Positions 37,708-47,005 of a stretch of DNA of 64,000 nt are shown one piece after another. Position 1 is the stretch's first letter, and every line of letters begins with the position of its first letter. This stretch comes from JANNNF01 sp963772935 (GTDB lineage: Bacteria > Pseudomonadota > Alphaproteobacteria > Rhodobacterales > Rhodobacteraceae), in NCBI GenBank assembly GCA_963772935.1, contig CAVYZK010000008.1:516938-580937 (forward strand). Direction: 5' to 3'. The notes below the pieces were generated by a model, which saw nothing but the letters and a program-made list of their open reading frames with translations, made no database searches and was not told the origin of the DNA. Made by a program: the position numbers and the translations under genes.

Positions 37708-39862
37708 TCATCCGAAGTACGCATCGCCAAAGTCGGCCCAGAGGTGCCGCTCGCCCTGGTATTCGGCGGTGGTCTGGTAGACGCTGACCCAGCGCTGCTG
37801 CTCTGCGGTGACCGGGGTGCCCTGCCCCCATCCGCTCCTCGATTTCCAAGGCGCGTTTGAAGCGGTCGCGGGCGGTTTCTTCAGCTGCCGGAACCACCGC
37901 CACGCGGCGCGCGTGAAGGTCAGCCACGATCCCGGCCTGCGTCGCCGCAAGATCCGGTTCGGGTGCTGCGGTGGCCTGCGCGGATTACCTTGGCTGCGGA
38001 TGATGGGCTGCCAAAGATCGGGCGCACCACCTTGGCCTCGACCCGTGTGGCCGGGGCCTCTGCCGCCGCTGCCAGATCGTCCAGCGTCTGACCCACTTGC
38101 GTGGCGGTGTAGAGGCGCAGGGCCTCCAACTGGGCCTTCTCGGCATTCAGCCAGGCGCGGCGGGCACGGGCATGCGACCGGGCCTCGTCGGCGTCAAAGA
38201 ACCCGACCTTCTGACGCACCGGCGCATGGCCGAGATACGCGCCAGTCGGCGCTGTAGACGTGAACGCCATCCCAGAAAGCGGCAGGATCAAACCGGATGA
38301 TCACGCGGGCGTCGGCATGGTCTTGCAGCCAGACGTCCCAGAACTCGTTCCCCTGAAACCAGACGGCCCCAGTGGATTTGTGCGTCTGGATGCCTTCGGC
38401 CCCCAGCAGCCAGAGGCGGCGCTGTGCCTCGGTGGCCTTGCGGATCGGGCGGTCGGCATAGCTTTCGTCGAACACCTCGGCAAAGCTGCGGCCCCATGCC
38501 ACTTCCGACCGCCGGCCCTGCCGGGTGTTGTGCTCTTCGATGCCCTCGGCCAGCGACCCGCAAGAAAGTCCTCCAGCGGGATCGCCGCGACTGCCGTAAT
38601 CCTCGGGCTTTGCCAGCGGCGTGTTGCCCGTGTAGGCCCCGGCAAAGCGCGGATCGAGGGCGATGGATTGGCACATGTCGCGGAAGGCCCGCTCAATCGG
38701 CTTGGCCTGGCCGTGAATAGGGCGTGGCCCAGTGGATTTTGCAGCCAAGCGCCGTGAACAGGCCCGGAATATCGTCCTCCTTGACCTTGAACCGATAGCG
38801 GGTCGATGCCCCGCCGGTGATCGATTTGGCGGCAAATTCGCGCCCGTTGTCCAGCAGCACATGCTCTGGGATGCCCCAGTCGTCGATCATGTCGCCCGCG
38901 CACAGCAGCACGGCTGTGCTGTTCGGGCTGACATCGATCCGCCACGCCAGAATCACGCCCGGAATAGATGTCCTGAAACGCCACCATCTGCGGGCGCCCG
39001 ATCTGATCGGCCTCGCCCTTGGCACCGGGCCAGCGCACGAACACGTCGAACTTGTGGAAGTCGGCGTTGACCGCCTCCAGCGCCGCCAGACAGGTCTTGT
39101 CGCGCACCTGCGCCGGATACAGCGGCGCACCGCCTCAATGCCCTGCCGTGCCAGCACCTGTGTGGCGGCGCTGACAGCCTCATCCATCCGGCGGCGCATG
39201 GTTTGCTGCGGCAGGATGTCCCAGCCCTTGGCCGTGGCGACACGCACAGACCTGCGGTAGCAATCGGTCAAAGGCGGGCCTTCCAGACGCAGGAAATCCG
39301 ACTTCAGCACGTCGAAAAACTCGGGGTCACAGTCCGGCGGGGCGCACCGCGCGTGGTGGCAGCCCGGTGGCGCGGGGCAAGGTAGGCCAGCCTGTCGTCA
39401 GGCCGCACCCCTTCGATCAGGGCCAACCACTCCCAGATCGTGCGCGCGCCGATACCGCGCAGCTTTGCGACTGATGCCACAGCCATGTATCGGCCGTCGG
39501 CACGCTCCATCGCCTCGACCTCCTGGATGATCTGCAGCCTCTCGCGGGCCTTGTCCTGCACCGATGCAGGCAGACCTTCAAACCACGCCCAGACCTCGTC
39601 GCGCGCGGGCCGCGCATCCGGTAACGGGGCTGCATCCAGCAGCAGCTTGCGCCGCGTCCGCTGCGGGAACAACTGCCAGCTATACTCCCAGCCCCCGCCC
39701 TTGGCCCGCACGCCGCCGAGCGAAAGCCGGATTGCCGCGCCAGTCGTTGCGTTTGACCAATGCCTCGACGCCCTGACGCGATCCCGGCAGGTCGGGCAGA
39801 CCAGCAGCGGCGATCTCCTCCGCCGTCCACCATTCTTGATCAGGGGTCAGGCGGAGGCTCAT
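37708..39862 (-). CDS. MuA-type transposase, multiply frame-broken
   Basis: About 715 residues after repair of at least eight frame slips. The N-terminus MSLRLTPDQEWWTAEEIAAA is the MuA DNA-binding start. RDE-type catalytic core: first Asp in LEAVNADFHKFDVFVRW, second in HVLLDNGREFAAKS, Glu in QAKPIERAFRDM. A Mu-type C-terminal barrel follows (YADRPIRKATEAQRRLW, DPAAFWDGVHVYSADW) and the end is WADFGDAYFG. It cuts and joins phage ends to target DNA. It overlaps the ParB-like gene upstream and precedes muB. Confidence 0.88.
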
Positions 39863-40701
39863 TCTGTGCCACCCTCCAGCGCTGCGATCTCGTCAGAAAA
39901 CTCGTGGAAGAACCGCCGACGCACGGCCATCGAGGCCCGTCGCCATGCGGCTGACAGCGCTTGAAACTCCGCCTCAACGGGGTCTTTAACGGGGGCTTCA
40001 ACGCCCGCTTCAATGCGCAATGTCCGACGGGCCTCGGCGGCCGATTTGGCGTTGCCTGCGGACAGCCGCAGCACAACGTCACCCCGTTCGACCGGGTCTG
40101 ATATCTTGGCAATCTCGGCGAGGTCTTTCAGGGAGACCGGGCGCGGAGCCAGCCGCAACTGTGCAATCAGGTGCGGCTCCAAGAGAGGTGCCTGCGGCGA
40201 TCATGCGCTCGCACATGGCGCTTCGACAGGCCGAACTTCTCGGCAGTCGAGGCAGCAAACGACATCGTGTCGCTTGCTGACCCTTGGCGCGCCAGTCCGC
40301 CCGCAACGCCGCGCCGAGTTTCTGGATGCAGTCGCTCGTAAACTTCCTTGCGTTCGGCAAGGAACACCGCAGTGTCCAGAGCGTTCATCTCTGCACCCGG
40401 CAAGGTTGTCGTCGATCTCCATCATCCGCGACCAATCGTCGGTCACATCGGTCCAGATTTTGGCCTCGATCTCCTCCCAGCCAAGGTTGATCGCCGCTGC
40501 CATCCGGTGCCCACCTGCGATCAGATACAGGCGTCCGTCCTTCTTTTTGCGCAGATGGATCGCGTCTTTCATGACCCCGGTCTCAGTGATCGAGGCGATC
40601 AGGGTTTGCACGCCAGCCTCAGAAACCGGGCGCAGGCGGTCGCGGACCACGATGTCGGCAATCTTGGCTTGGGTCTGCTGCAACAGGGTCGGGGATTTCA
40701 T
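39859..40701 (-). CDS. ParB/Srx-domain protein, frame-broken
   Basis: About 280 residues over three frames. The start is MKSPTLLQQTQAKIADIVVR. The ParB nuclease-like motif is LYLIAGGHRMAAAINLGWEE. After a slip near 40,400 it continues MNALDTAVFLAERKEVYERL, then FGLSKRHVR (HTH). After another near 40,195 it reads PHLIAQLRLAPRPVSLKDLA and ends SDEIAALEGGTE. Such proteins precede muA in many transposable phages; role unknown. Confidence 0.75.
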
Positions 40702-40952
40702 TCTTTGGGGGCCTTCGTCATTGTGTAATAAAACCGCGTGCCGCCGCCGTTCGGGCAGGCCATCTGCACGCAACTGATCTCGGCACCGTGGTGGCGCAGC
40801 TCGGCCATACAGGCACTGACAGCCACCACCCTCGCCTTGCGAACAACCTCGCGCGTCGTGTAGGTCCGACCGTCCCGCATCAGGCGCAGCACGCGCTGCA
40901 ACCGGGGCGAGGCCAGCGTGGCCGCTTTGATGTGCCCGTATGACCTGCTCAT
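40698..40952 (-). CDS. Small early-region winged-helix-like protein
   Basis: 84 residues: MSRSYGHIKAATLASPRLQR, then VLRLMRDGRTYTTREVVRKA, with an RFYYTM end. It looks like a small DNA-binding fold. It overlaps both the zinc-finger-like gene upstream and the ParB-like start. Confidence 0.55.
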   Translation of the reverse strand: MSRSYGHIKAATLASPRLQRVLRLMRDGRTYTTREVVRKARVVAVSACMAELRHHGAEISCVQMACPNGGGTRFYYTMTKAPKE

Positions 40953-41272
40953 CCCTGCCGCCTGCGCGGGTTGATGAATTGATAGGGCTGGGTGTCGCTG
41001 TTGGCGCTGCGGCAGCTGGTGCACAGGCGGTTGTGAACCCCTTCGGACTGGAACTGTGCGCCGCAGGTCAAGCAGGGGCGCGGGCCACGCTTGGCCGAGG
41101 CATCCAGCGCCCGCTGCTTGGCATCGCGCAGCACATTCGCCTGCGGCCCCGACGAAAAGGCCGCACTCACCCACCGCCCGTCAGGGTCAACAACCACATG
41201 GCCGCGACCTGGCACGTATTCGACAGTAAAGACCCCGGCCTTCGGTTTGGGTTTGCACTGGTTGTGCCCCAT
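40949..41272 (-). CDS. Early phage protein with CxxC-type zinc-binding motif
   Basis: About 107 residues. The N-terminal beta part is FTVEYVPGRGHVVVDPDGRW. The C-terminal CLTCGAQFQSEGVHNRLCTSC carries two CxxC pairs, as in a zinc ribbon. It lies between small early genes. Possibly a regulator; not assigned. Confidence 0.6.
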   Translation of the reverse strand: MGHNQCKPKPKAGVFTVEYVPGRGHVVVDPDGRWVSAAFSSGPQANVLRDAKQRALDASAKRGPRPCLTCGAQFQSEGVHNRLCTSCRSANSDTQPYQFINPRRRQG

Positions 41273-41308
41273 CACAGCCACTCCTCGTGCAAACCAGATT
41301 TGCTCGGA

Positions 41309-41413
41309 TCAAATAGCACCCCGGGCACGCGCCGCTTTCAGGCGGGCCTCGACGCCCATCTCGGGGCAGATGAACAGCGCCACACTGCGGCGTAGCCTGA
41401 ACCAGAAGATCAT
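41309..41413 (-). CDS. Very small early-operon protein (34 aa)
   Basis: MIFWFRLRRSVALFICPEMG begins a 34-residue frame. Its ATG overlaps the stop of the next small membrane protein upstream (TGATG), which suggests translational coupling. Function unknown. Confidence 0.4.
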   Translation of the reverse strand: MIFWFRLRRSVALFICPEMGVEARLKAARARGAI

Positions 41414-41535
41414 CACCGCACCCCCGTCAGCCAAAGGAACAGGGTCAGCGCACCGAACAGCCAGGCACAGCCCAGCACATCGACAATCATCACCACGCAG
41501 GGCCGTGTCAGACCGGCCCGCAGCTTCATCAACAT
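41413..41535 (-). CDS. Very small membrane protein (40 aa) in the early operon
   Basis: MLMKLRAGLTRPCVVMIVDV leads into a single hydrophobic helix (LGCAWLFGALTLFLWLTG). It is coupled to the 34-residue gene by a TGATG overlap, and GGAGA lies in front. Function unknown. Confidence 0.5.
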   Translation of the reverse strand: MLMKLRAGLTRPCVVMIVDVLGCAWLFGALTLFLWLTGVR

Positions 41536-41604
41536 CGAAAGTCTCCTCGGTTGGGGCTGCGCAGGGCAGTGCGCAGCGGTCATCAATGGGGGAATGGTCG
41601 CGCA

Positions 41605-41850
41605 TCAGGCAGCGTCTCTCTTGAGCTTCGGTGGACGTGGAATGTGCCGAGGCCACTCAAGATCAGCAGGCCAAGCACCTGAGATCGCTGCCATTGCGCT
41701 GTTGAATGTGTCCACTCGACATCCACCGCCCGCTTTGAGGCGCAGGAAAAGGCGACTGTGAACGCCGCACCACTTCGCAACCGTCAGGTCAGACCTGTTG
41801 GCGTGAGCGGCGAGCAAGTTCGCAAGGGTGATGAGGTGTTCGTACTGCAT
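41605..41850 (-). CDS. Small Ner/Cro-position protein divergent from the repressor
   Basis: 81 residues starting MQYEHLITLANLLAAHANRS. The middle DLTVAKWCGVHSRLFLRLKAG looks like a helix-turn-helix. It is the first gene of the early operon, divergent from the S24 repressor across a region with four operator-like repeats. Mu Ner and lambda Cro occupy this position; the equivalence is inference. Confidence 0.6.
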   Translation of the reverse strand: MQYEHLITLANLLAAHANRSDLTVAKWCGVHSRLFLRLKAGGGCRVDTFNSAMAAISGAWPADLEWPRHIPRPPKLKRDAA

Positions 41851-41855
41851 GACTC

Positions 41856-41884
41856 TATAATGTACATTTACATCATTCAGTCAA
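41856..41884 (-). promoter_or_regulatory. Candidate early promoter
   Basis: On the minus strand TTGACT (41884-41879) is followed after 17-18 bases by ATTATA/TTATAG (about 41861-41856), then the early-gene ATG at 41850. The first TTTACAyCAT-like repeat lies between the two boxes, where bound repressor would block polymerase. Confidence 0.5.
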
Positions 41885-41969
41885 TGCTATTTTACACCAT
41901 TTTGGAAACAGTCTGTGTGAATTTACATCAGCTTGTGCAACCGCCCAAAATGATGCAATTTTACACTAT
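41867..41969. promoter_or_regulatory. Operator region: four TTTACAyCAt repeats
   Basis: Direct copies are TTTACATCAT (41867), TTTACACCAT (41891), TTTACATCAG (41922) and TTTACACTAT (41960). Spacings of 24, 31 and 38 bases increase steadily. They fill the gap between the early operon and the repressor gene, so repressor and/or the Ner-like protein probably bind them. The last copy overlaps the repressor start. Confidence 0.65.
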
Positions 41970-42654
41970 GCCAACCGCACAGCAAATTTATGAGATTCTC
42001 GAAAAGCGACGTCTGGAGCTTGGCATGTCGCAAGCCGAGGTCTGCACAAAAGCATTTGGCAAGGCTGACAACTCACCGTTTCAGTCTCTGCGGCGAGGGT
42101 CTGCTCCTGCGCCTGAAAAGCTCAAGTCCTTGTCGGACGTCCTAGATCTTGAGTTCTATTTTGGCCCGCGGCGGGACCATGGCACCGTCGAGACTGTCGC
42201 CATCGATGGCAGCGAGTATGCGCACGTCGCTTTGCATGATGCAGCTCTTTCAGCTGGGCCGGGTGTCGAAAACGGCGGACGCAACATCGTCGATCATCTG
42301 GCTTTCCGGCGAGACTGGCTGCGCAATATCGGTGTCTCAGCCTCGGATGCGGTCCTCGCCCGCGCGAGTGGGGACAGCATGTGGCCCACCATTCATGGCG
42401 GCGACATCGTTCTGATCGATGTCGGGTCTCAGCTCTGCCCGCGAAGAGTGCGCGAGCCGAAAGACACCCGCCCGGTGCCGATTTACGCGCTGCTTGATGA
42501 TGGTGCCGCACGCATCAAACGGCTCGCTCTGGCAACGCCTGGCACAATGGTGCTTCTGTCCGACAACCCAGAATGCCCCCCTGAGTTTCGCCCGGTGACA
42601 ACTCTGTCTGTAATTGGCAAAGTCATGTGGTGGGGTCACACGAACAAGGACTAA
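41968..42654 (+). CDS. Phage repressor with HTH and S24/LexA-like peptidase domain
   Basis: About 228 residues. The N-terminal HTH is YEILEKRRLELGMSQAEVCT. The C-terminal S24 domain has the nucleophile serine in ASGDSMWPTIHGGD and a candidate lysine in AARIKRLAL. It would hold the prophage silent and be self-cleaved during the SOS response, as in LexA and CI; Mu c itself lacks the peptidase domain. Starts at 41950 and 41953 are also possible. It is the only plus-strand gene at this edge of the early region. Confidence 0.85.
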   Translation: MPTAQQIYEILEKRRLELGMSQAEVCTKAFGKADNSPFQSLRRGSAPAPEKLKSLSDVLDLEFYFGPRRDHGTVETVAIDGSEYAHVALHDAALSAGPGVENGGRNIVDHLAFRRDWLRNIGVSASDAVLARASGDSMWPTIHGGDIVLIDVGSQLCPRRVREPKDTRPVPIYALLDDGAARIKRLALATPGTMVLLSDNPECPPEFRPVTTLSVIGKVMWWGHTNKD

Positions 42655-42706
42655 AATTGCGGGTAGCAATCGCCCAGTTCACATCAGGAAATTAAAGGTA
42701 TCTCAC

Positions 42707-43244
42707 GTGCATCGCATCGCAATCGCCTTACTATTTGCTGCCACATTCAGCACGCTACCGAAAACGGCGAACTCTGCGAACTCCCGAGCAAACGCTCGCC
42801 TCTGAGTGCCTTGCAGCTGCGAAAGCGACTGATAGTGGCAAATTCGAAGACGCTGCAACTCGGATTAAACAATGGAAAAATGTCGTTGATACGAAGGCTA
42901 TCAAGATGGCATCAGAATGCCTGACCTTGGGATATGGAGAGGCTTGGACATTCTCTTTTGGCAAAAGCGGATTCTTATCGCCCGCCGAATTGGCTGAAAG
43001 CGAAGCTGAGCGTGTAAAATCCAACGCAATGGTTGCGGAACAGGCCGCTGCAAAGCTGAAAGCTAAACAGGACGCAGTACTATCGGCTGAAATAGCAGCC
43101 TCTGCTTACCGCGCCAATGCTCAAAAAGTGACAGGTCTCGCATATGATGCATGTACAAGAATGCTGAAAAACGATCCGACGGCCGCGTTGACCAATAAAC
43201 TCTGTTTTGACCTGTTCACAGAAATTGGTCTACCCGCGTACTGA
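42707..43244 (+). CDS. Secreted helical protein of unknown function, frame-broken
   Basis: A GTG start followed by a clear signal peptide (HRIAIALLFAATFSTLPKTANSA). After a slip near 42,785 the mature part reads QTLASECLAAAKATDSGKFE, then a long Ala/Lys/Glu helix, then KVTGLAYDACTRMLKNDPTAA, about 175 residues in all. Three conserved-looking cysteines (SECL, SECLTLG, DAC) suggest a periplasmic disulfide protein. It is cargo beside the repressor, lower in GC. Confidence 0.6.
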
Positions 43245-43284
43245 GCATTTGAACCGAACGCTTCCGGGACAGGGATACAAGAGA

Positions 43285-43491
43285 ATGCCCAAGCCTCGCT
43301 CCCCTCGTGAACGCGCCGCTCGGGCACTCTGCCAACTCGCGGGCAACCCTGAAAACATCACCTTCGAAGGCAAACCCCTCTGGCAAAAGTACCTGACAGA
43401 GGTGGACACAGTGCTACGCGCGGCGCTGACAGACGAAGAATGGAGTCGGATTGTTCTTCAAGTCCCCCACGGGGCAATCTCACAAGATTAA
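43285..43491 (+). CDS. Small hypothetical protein
   Basis: 68 residues: MPKPRSPRERAARALCQLAG, then NPENITFEGKPLWQKYLTEV. It looks coding (helical, charged, basic N-terminus). AAGAGA stands before the ATG. Not recognised. Confidence 0.5.
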   Translation: MPKPRSPRERAARALCQLAGNPENITFEGKPLWQKYLTEVDTVLRAALTDEEWSRIVLQVPHGAISQD

Positions 43492-43539
43492 TCGCTTACA
43501 ATCAACGGCTTCCAGTAAACATATTTTCATTGCGCAATC

Positions 43540-43599
43540 GGACAGAAATCTGTCCATCACTCCCGTTGTTCATGCTATGTTCTGATTTCACACAGAACA
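43540..43599. promoter_or_regulatory. Two dyads in front of the dam-like gene
   Basis: GGACAGA-AA-TCTGTCC (43540-43555) and TGTTCTG-atttcaca-CAGAACA (43578-43599) are perfect in their arms. They are 22 bases apart, and the second ends 11 bases before the ATG at 43610. Their position suggests operators that control the methylase gene. Confidence 0.5.
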
Positions 43600-43609
43600 C
43601 AGGACCAAC

Positions 43610-44420
43610 ATGAGCGCCCTTTTGACGGCTGTCGATCCGACAGCGCCCGTCGCCCCTTGGCTGGGCGGCAAACGCAACCTTTCCAAGCGCATCTGCGCCC
43701 TGATCGACGCAATGCCCTGCTCGACCTACGTCGAACCCTTCGTCGGCATGGGCGGCATCTTCCTGCGCCGCTCGCAGCGGCCCAAGGCCGAAGTGATCAA
43801 TGACTTCGGGCGTGACGTCGCCAACCTGTTCCGCATCCTGCAGCGCCACTATCCGCAGTTCTTGCAGGTGCTGCGCTTTCAGCTGACCACGCGGGCCGAG
43901 TTCAACCGCCTGGTCGATACCAACCCCGAAACCCTGACCGATCTGGAACGCGCAGCCCGATTCCTGTACCTGCAGCGCACCGCCTTTGGCGGCAAGGTTT
44001 CGGGCCGCAACTTCGGCGTCGCGCGCGACCGGCCCGCCCGCTTCAACCTCTCGACGCTGGAGCCGATGCTGGAGGATCTGCACACCCGCCTGTCCGGCGT
44101 CGTGATCGAATGCCTGGACTGGACCAGACTGCATCCGTCGCTATGACGGCCCGGGCACCCTGTTCTATCTCGACCCGCCCTACTGGGGCTGCGAGACGGA
44201 CTATGGCAAGGCGATGTTCGCACAGGCCGACTTCGCCCGCATGGCCGACCAGCTGGCAGGCATCGCAGGCCGCTTCATCCTGTCGATCAACGACGTGCCC
44301 GAAATCCGCACCATCTTCGCGGCCTTCCACATCACCGAGGTGGCAACCACATACACAATCGGGAACCACGCCAAGGGCTCTGCTAACCGCGCCGAGCTGC
44401 TGATCTCCAACAAGACCTAG
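43610..44420 (+). CDS. D12-class DNA adenine methyltransferase (Dam family), one frame slip
   Basis: About 269 residues. The N-terminal AdoMet motif is PWLGGKRNLSKRI; YVEPFVGMGGIFLRR follows; the catalytic motif is DPPYWGCETDYGKA. A slip near 44,130 breaks the frame. The scrap in prophage B (52954-53086) keeps the correct reading there (CLDWKDCIRRYDGPGTLFYL), showing that the slip is an error or a recent mutation. Methylation of phage DNA against restriction is likely. It ends ...AELLISNKT. Confidence 0.85.
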
Positions 44421-44553
44421 TGTTTGCCATCTGACACAAAATTCCCGATGGGAGTAGAGTACCGGACACAAGCCCAACGCTCCTGAGCGAAACCACCAGA
44501 TGACCGCTTCGAGCCCTTAGCTGCCCTTCTGTGAATTGTGCTATCGCTTCCAC
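44418..44553. other. Intergenic stretch with phage-end-like and dispersed repeat motifs
   Basis: cctagtgtttgccatctgac at 44418 resembles the motif at 5323-5342 (cctagtgtttgtcgcctgac). Bases 44462-44517 resemble the reverse complement of 49764-49815 (about 80 percent by eye). These look like decayed mobile-element sequence between cargo genes. Confidence 0.45.
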
Positions 44554-45174
44554 ATGAAAAAATACGGTCGCACATTTCACCTTCCAATCTCGCCCGGCGC
44601 GACGAGTGATGACAAAATAATGCCCTCTCTGAACGGGTTGATGGTGGATGATCTCGTGGTGACCGAGAAAATGGATGGAGAGAACACGACCATCCATCGA
44701 GCTGGATCACATGCGCGAAGCCCTGATAGCCGTTATCACCCTTCACGCGAGTGGCTCAAAGCATTCGCGGCAGGCATCTCGCCTTACCTGAGCGAGGGCG
44801 AACGCATCGTAGGGGAAAATCTTTATGCCCGTCACTCTGTCGGCTACGATGCGCTGCCGTCATACTTTCTTGGCTTTGCATGGATTATCGGTGACGAGGT
44901 GCAGGCATGGGATTTGACCTTGGCCCGGTTTGAGGAACTGGGCATCCGCACCGTCCCCACGCTGTATCGCGGTCCCTACCGAAATGGTCTGTTTGATGAT
45001 CTTGCGAAGTCGCTCGACCTGAGCAGGCAAGAGGGTTTCGTTGCTCGAATAGCCGATGCTTTCGCTGAAACGGCCATGCCAGAAAGCGTGGGCAAATACG
45101 TCAGGGAAGGACATGTCCAGTCGGAAATTCATTGGATGAAGGCCGAACTCATCCCAAACCGACTGGCAGATTGA
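44554..45174 (+). CDS. RNA ligase family protein
   Basis: 206 residues with nucleotidyltransferase motifs in order: motif I VTEKMDGENTT with the adenylated lysine at residue 39; motif III-like RIVGENLYARHS at 84-95; motif IV QEGFVAR at 159-165; motif V GKYVR at 180-184. It lacks the large C-terminal domains of T4 Rnl1. RNA ligases of this type repair cut tRNA, for example after host anticodon-nuclease attack on phages. Role here is inferred. It stands alone in the repressor-side cargo. Confidence 0.82.
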   Translation: MKKYGRTFHLPISPGATSDDKIMPSLNGLMVDDLVVTEKMDGENTTIHRAGSHARSPDSRYHPSREWLKAFAAGISPYLSEGERIVGENLYARHSVGYDALPSYFLGFAWIIGDEVQAWDLTLARFEELGIRTVPTLYRGPYRNGLFDDLAKSLDLSRQEGFVARIADAFAETAMPESVGKYVREGHVQSEIHWMKAELIPNRLAD

Positions 45175-45342
45175 GCAGCGGCTTCGTCCGCAGAGCCGAC
45201 ACTGGACCGCAAGATGAGCTTCCGTGAGCCTGAGCGACCGCTTCGAGCCCTTAGCAGTCATACATCGGAAAGGCGACTGGTGCTGGCGCGGACCCCCAAT
45301 TTACGCTACTTTGCAACTAGTGAAACTGGCATAGATCAATTC

Positions 45343-45789
45343 ATGTCTCTAAAGCGCGCAGATCAGCCGAAAGATGCTCTTGATCGGTTTGGTCAGAAGT
45401 ATCGAGCTTGGCTTGCGATACCGCTGATGATTGCAGGGGTGACAGCGCTATGGAGTCCGATGAATGCTTTTGTTTTCCTGATGTGTATGCTGTCCTTATG
45501 GATCCTAGCGGGCGCAATCACATTGATAGTACGAGCGACGCAAGTAGTCCTACCCAAAAGCCTTTCGCCTGAGAATAGAGACGAAGTCCTGGGGTCTATT
45601 AGCATCACCCTGTTTCTTGGAAGCTTTGCGTTGGCGGGGATGGTTCTTCGCGGCGAAAACGCTGTTTCAGAAATTTTTGCGAACTCTATGCCTGCTGGAT
45701 CCAGTGGCGGTTTCATTAGCCCGACTTTTGCTCTGGTCTGTATCATCGGCATTTGGCTCCACACCGCCTATCGCGTTCGCCGACAATAG
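45343..45789 (+). CDS. Small integral membrane protein (four helices)
   Basis: 148 residues from MSLKRADQPKDALDRFGQKY. Likely helices: WLAIPLMIAGVTALWSP, AFVFLMCMLSLWILAGAITL, VLGSISITLFLGSFALAGMV and ISPTFALVCIIGIWLHTAY. An upstream in-frame ATG (45214) lies in repeat-like sequence, so I prefer the inner start. Not recognised; cargo region. Confidence 0.6.
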   Translation: MSLKRADQPKDALDRFGQKYRAWLAIPLMIAGVTALWSPMNAFVFLMCMLSLWILAGAITLIVRATQVVLPKSLSPENRDEVLGSISITLFLGSFALAGMVLRGENAVSEIFANSMPAGSSGGFISPTFALVCIIGIWLHTAYRVRRQ

Positions 45790-45983
45790 GGGAACGGCCG
45801 CTTCGTCCGCATAGCGGCTGTCGTTGTCCCCGACCCGGCACCACGGAAGCGACGGGCGGCGAGATCGGCGCGAAGAGCCTTATGTGCTTGATACTGCGGT
45901 CTGCACGAACGGCTTTTTTTGACGACGGAAACATGATAGTCGAATAGCATGGAGCACAAACGCGAGCTTGTTGGGATTTAGAT

Positions 45984-46416
45984 TTGACCGAAAGAAAGAT
46001 CAATCTGGTGCTATCGATGGTGGCCTGCTTCGTTTCAGTAGAAGCAGGCGTTGGCAGTGTGCATAGGGATCATGGTTTCTGACAGCGGCCCATTGGCTGG
46101 TCTGGAGGGGATTGCTCTATGGGCAATTGCTCAGCCAATCATCCTCATCATCGCGCTTTTCTCCATGCCAGTCGGAGCACTTTTGCGCGTGATTTTGGGG
46201 CTGACGTTTGATCGACCGCGCCCAGTTGCATTGCTGTCAGGGGCGACTATTGGCCTTGTCGGCTCAGTGCTTTTTACACTGTCAGCAAAAGACGGTTTAA
46301 CATCATGGCCCTCAATAGTTTTGGTTGGGTTCCTTGCTGGGATAGTCGGCGGCTGGAGTTGGTGGCGCGTCGAGAAACCGTTTCTTGATCGCCAGAAACC
46401 AAGGGGAGTCCTTTAG
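45984..46416 (+). CDS. Membrane protein, tandem copy 1 (frame-broken)
   Basis: A TTG start: LTERKINLVLSMVACFVSVE, one base or more missing near 46,049, then SGPLAGLEGIALWAIAQPII, VGALLRVILGLTFDRPRPVA and TIGLVGSVLFTLSAKD. It ends WWRVEKPFLDRQKPRGVL. Four likely membrane helices, about 145 residues. The C-terminus is longer than in copy 2. No family recognised. Confidence 0.5.
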
Positions 46417-46644
46417 CCGTCTTTTGCCAAGCCGACATTGGCGCAGCCGCAGCGAAATAGCGCTTAGTCCGCATAGCGGCTGTCGTTGTCCCCGACCCGG
46501 CACCACGGAGACGACGGGCGGCGAGATCGGCGCGAAGAGCCTTATGTGCTTGATACTGCGGTCTGCACGAACGGTTTTTTTGACGACGGAAACATGATAG
46601 TCGAATAGCATGGAGCACAAACGCGAGCTTGTTGGGACTTAGAT

Positions 46645-47005
46645 TTGACCGAAAGAAAGATCAATCTGGTGCTATCGATGGTGGCCTGCTTCGTTTCAGT
46701 AGAAGCAGGCGCTTTGGCAGTGTGCATAGGGATTATGGTTCTCGACAGCGGCCCATTGGCTGGTCTGGAGGGGATTGCTCTATGGGCAATTGCTCAGCCA
46801 ATCATCCTCCATCGCGCTTTTCTCCATGCCAGTCGGAGCACTTTTGCGCGTGATTTTGGGGCTGACGTTTGATCGACCGCGCCCAGTTGCATTGCTGTCA
46901 GGGGCGACTATTGGCCTTGTCGGCTCAGTGCTTTTTACACTGTCAGCAAAAGACGGTTTAACATCATGGCCCTCAATAGTTTTGGTTGGGTTCTTGCTGG
47001 GATAG
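46645..47005 (+). CDS. Membrane protein, tandem copy 2 (frame-broken)
   Basis: Same protein as copy 1. Here the N-terminal frame is intact through AGALAVCIGIMVLDSGPLAG, but a deletion near 46,808 (cctccatcgcg in place of cctcatcatcgcg) breaks it. The C-terminus ends early (VLVGFLLG). The two copies complement each other for the full reading. Confidence 0.5.
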
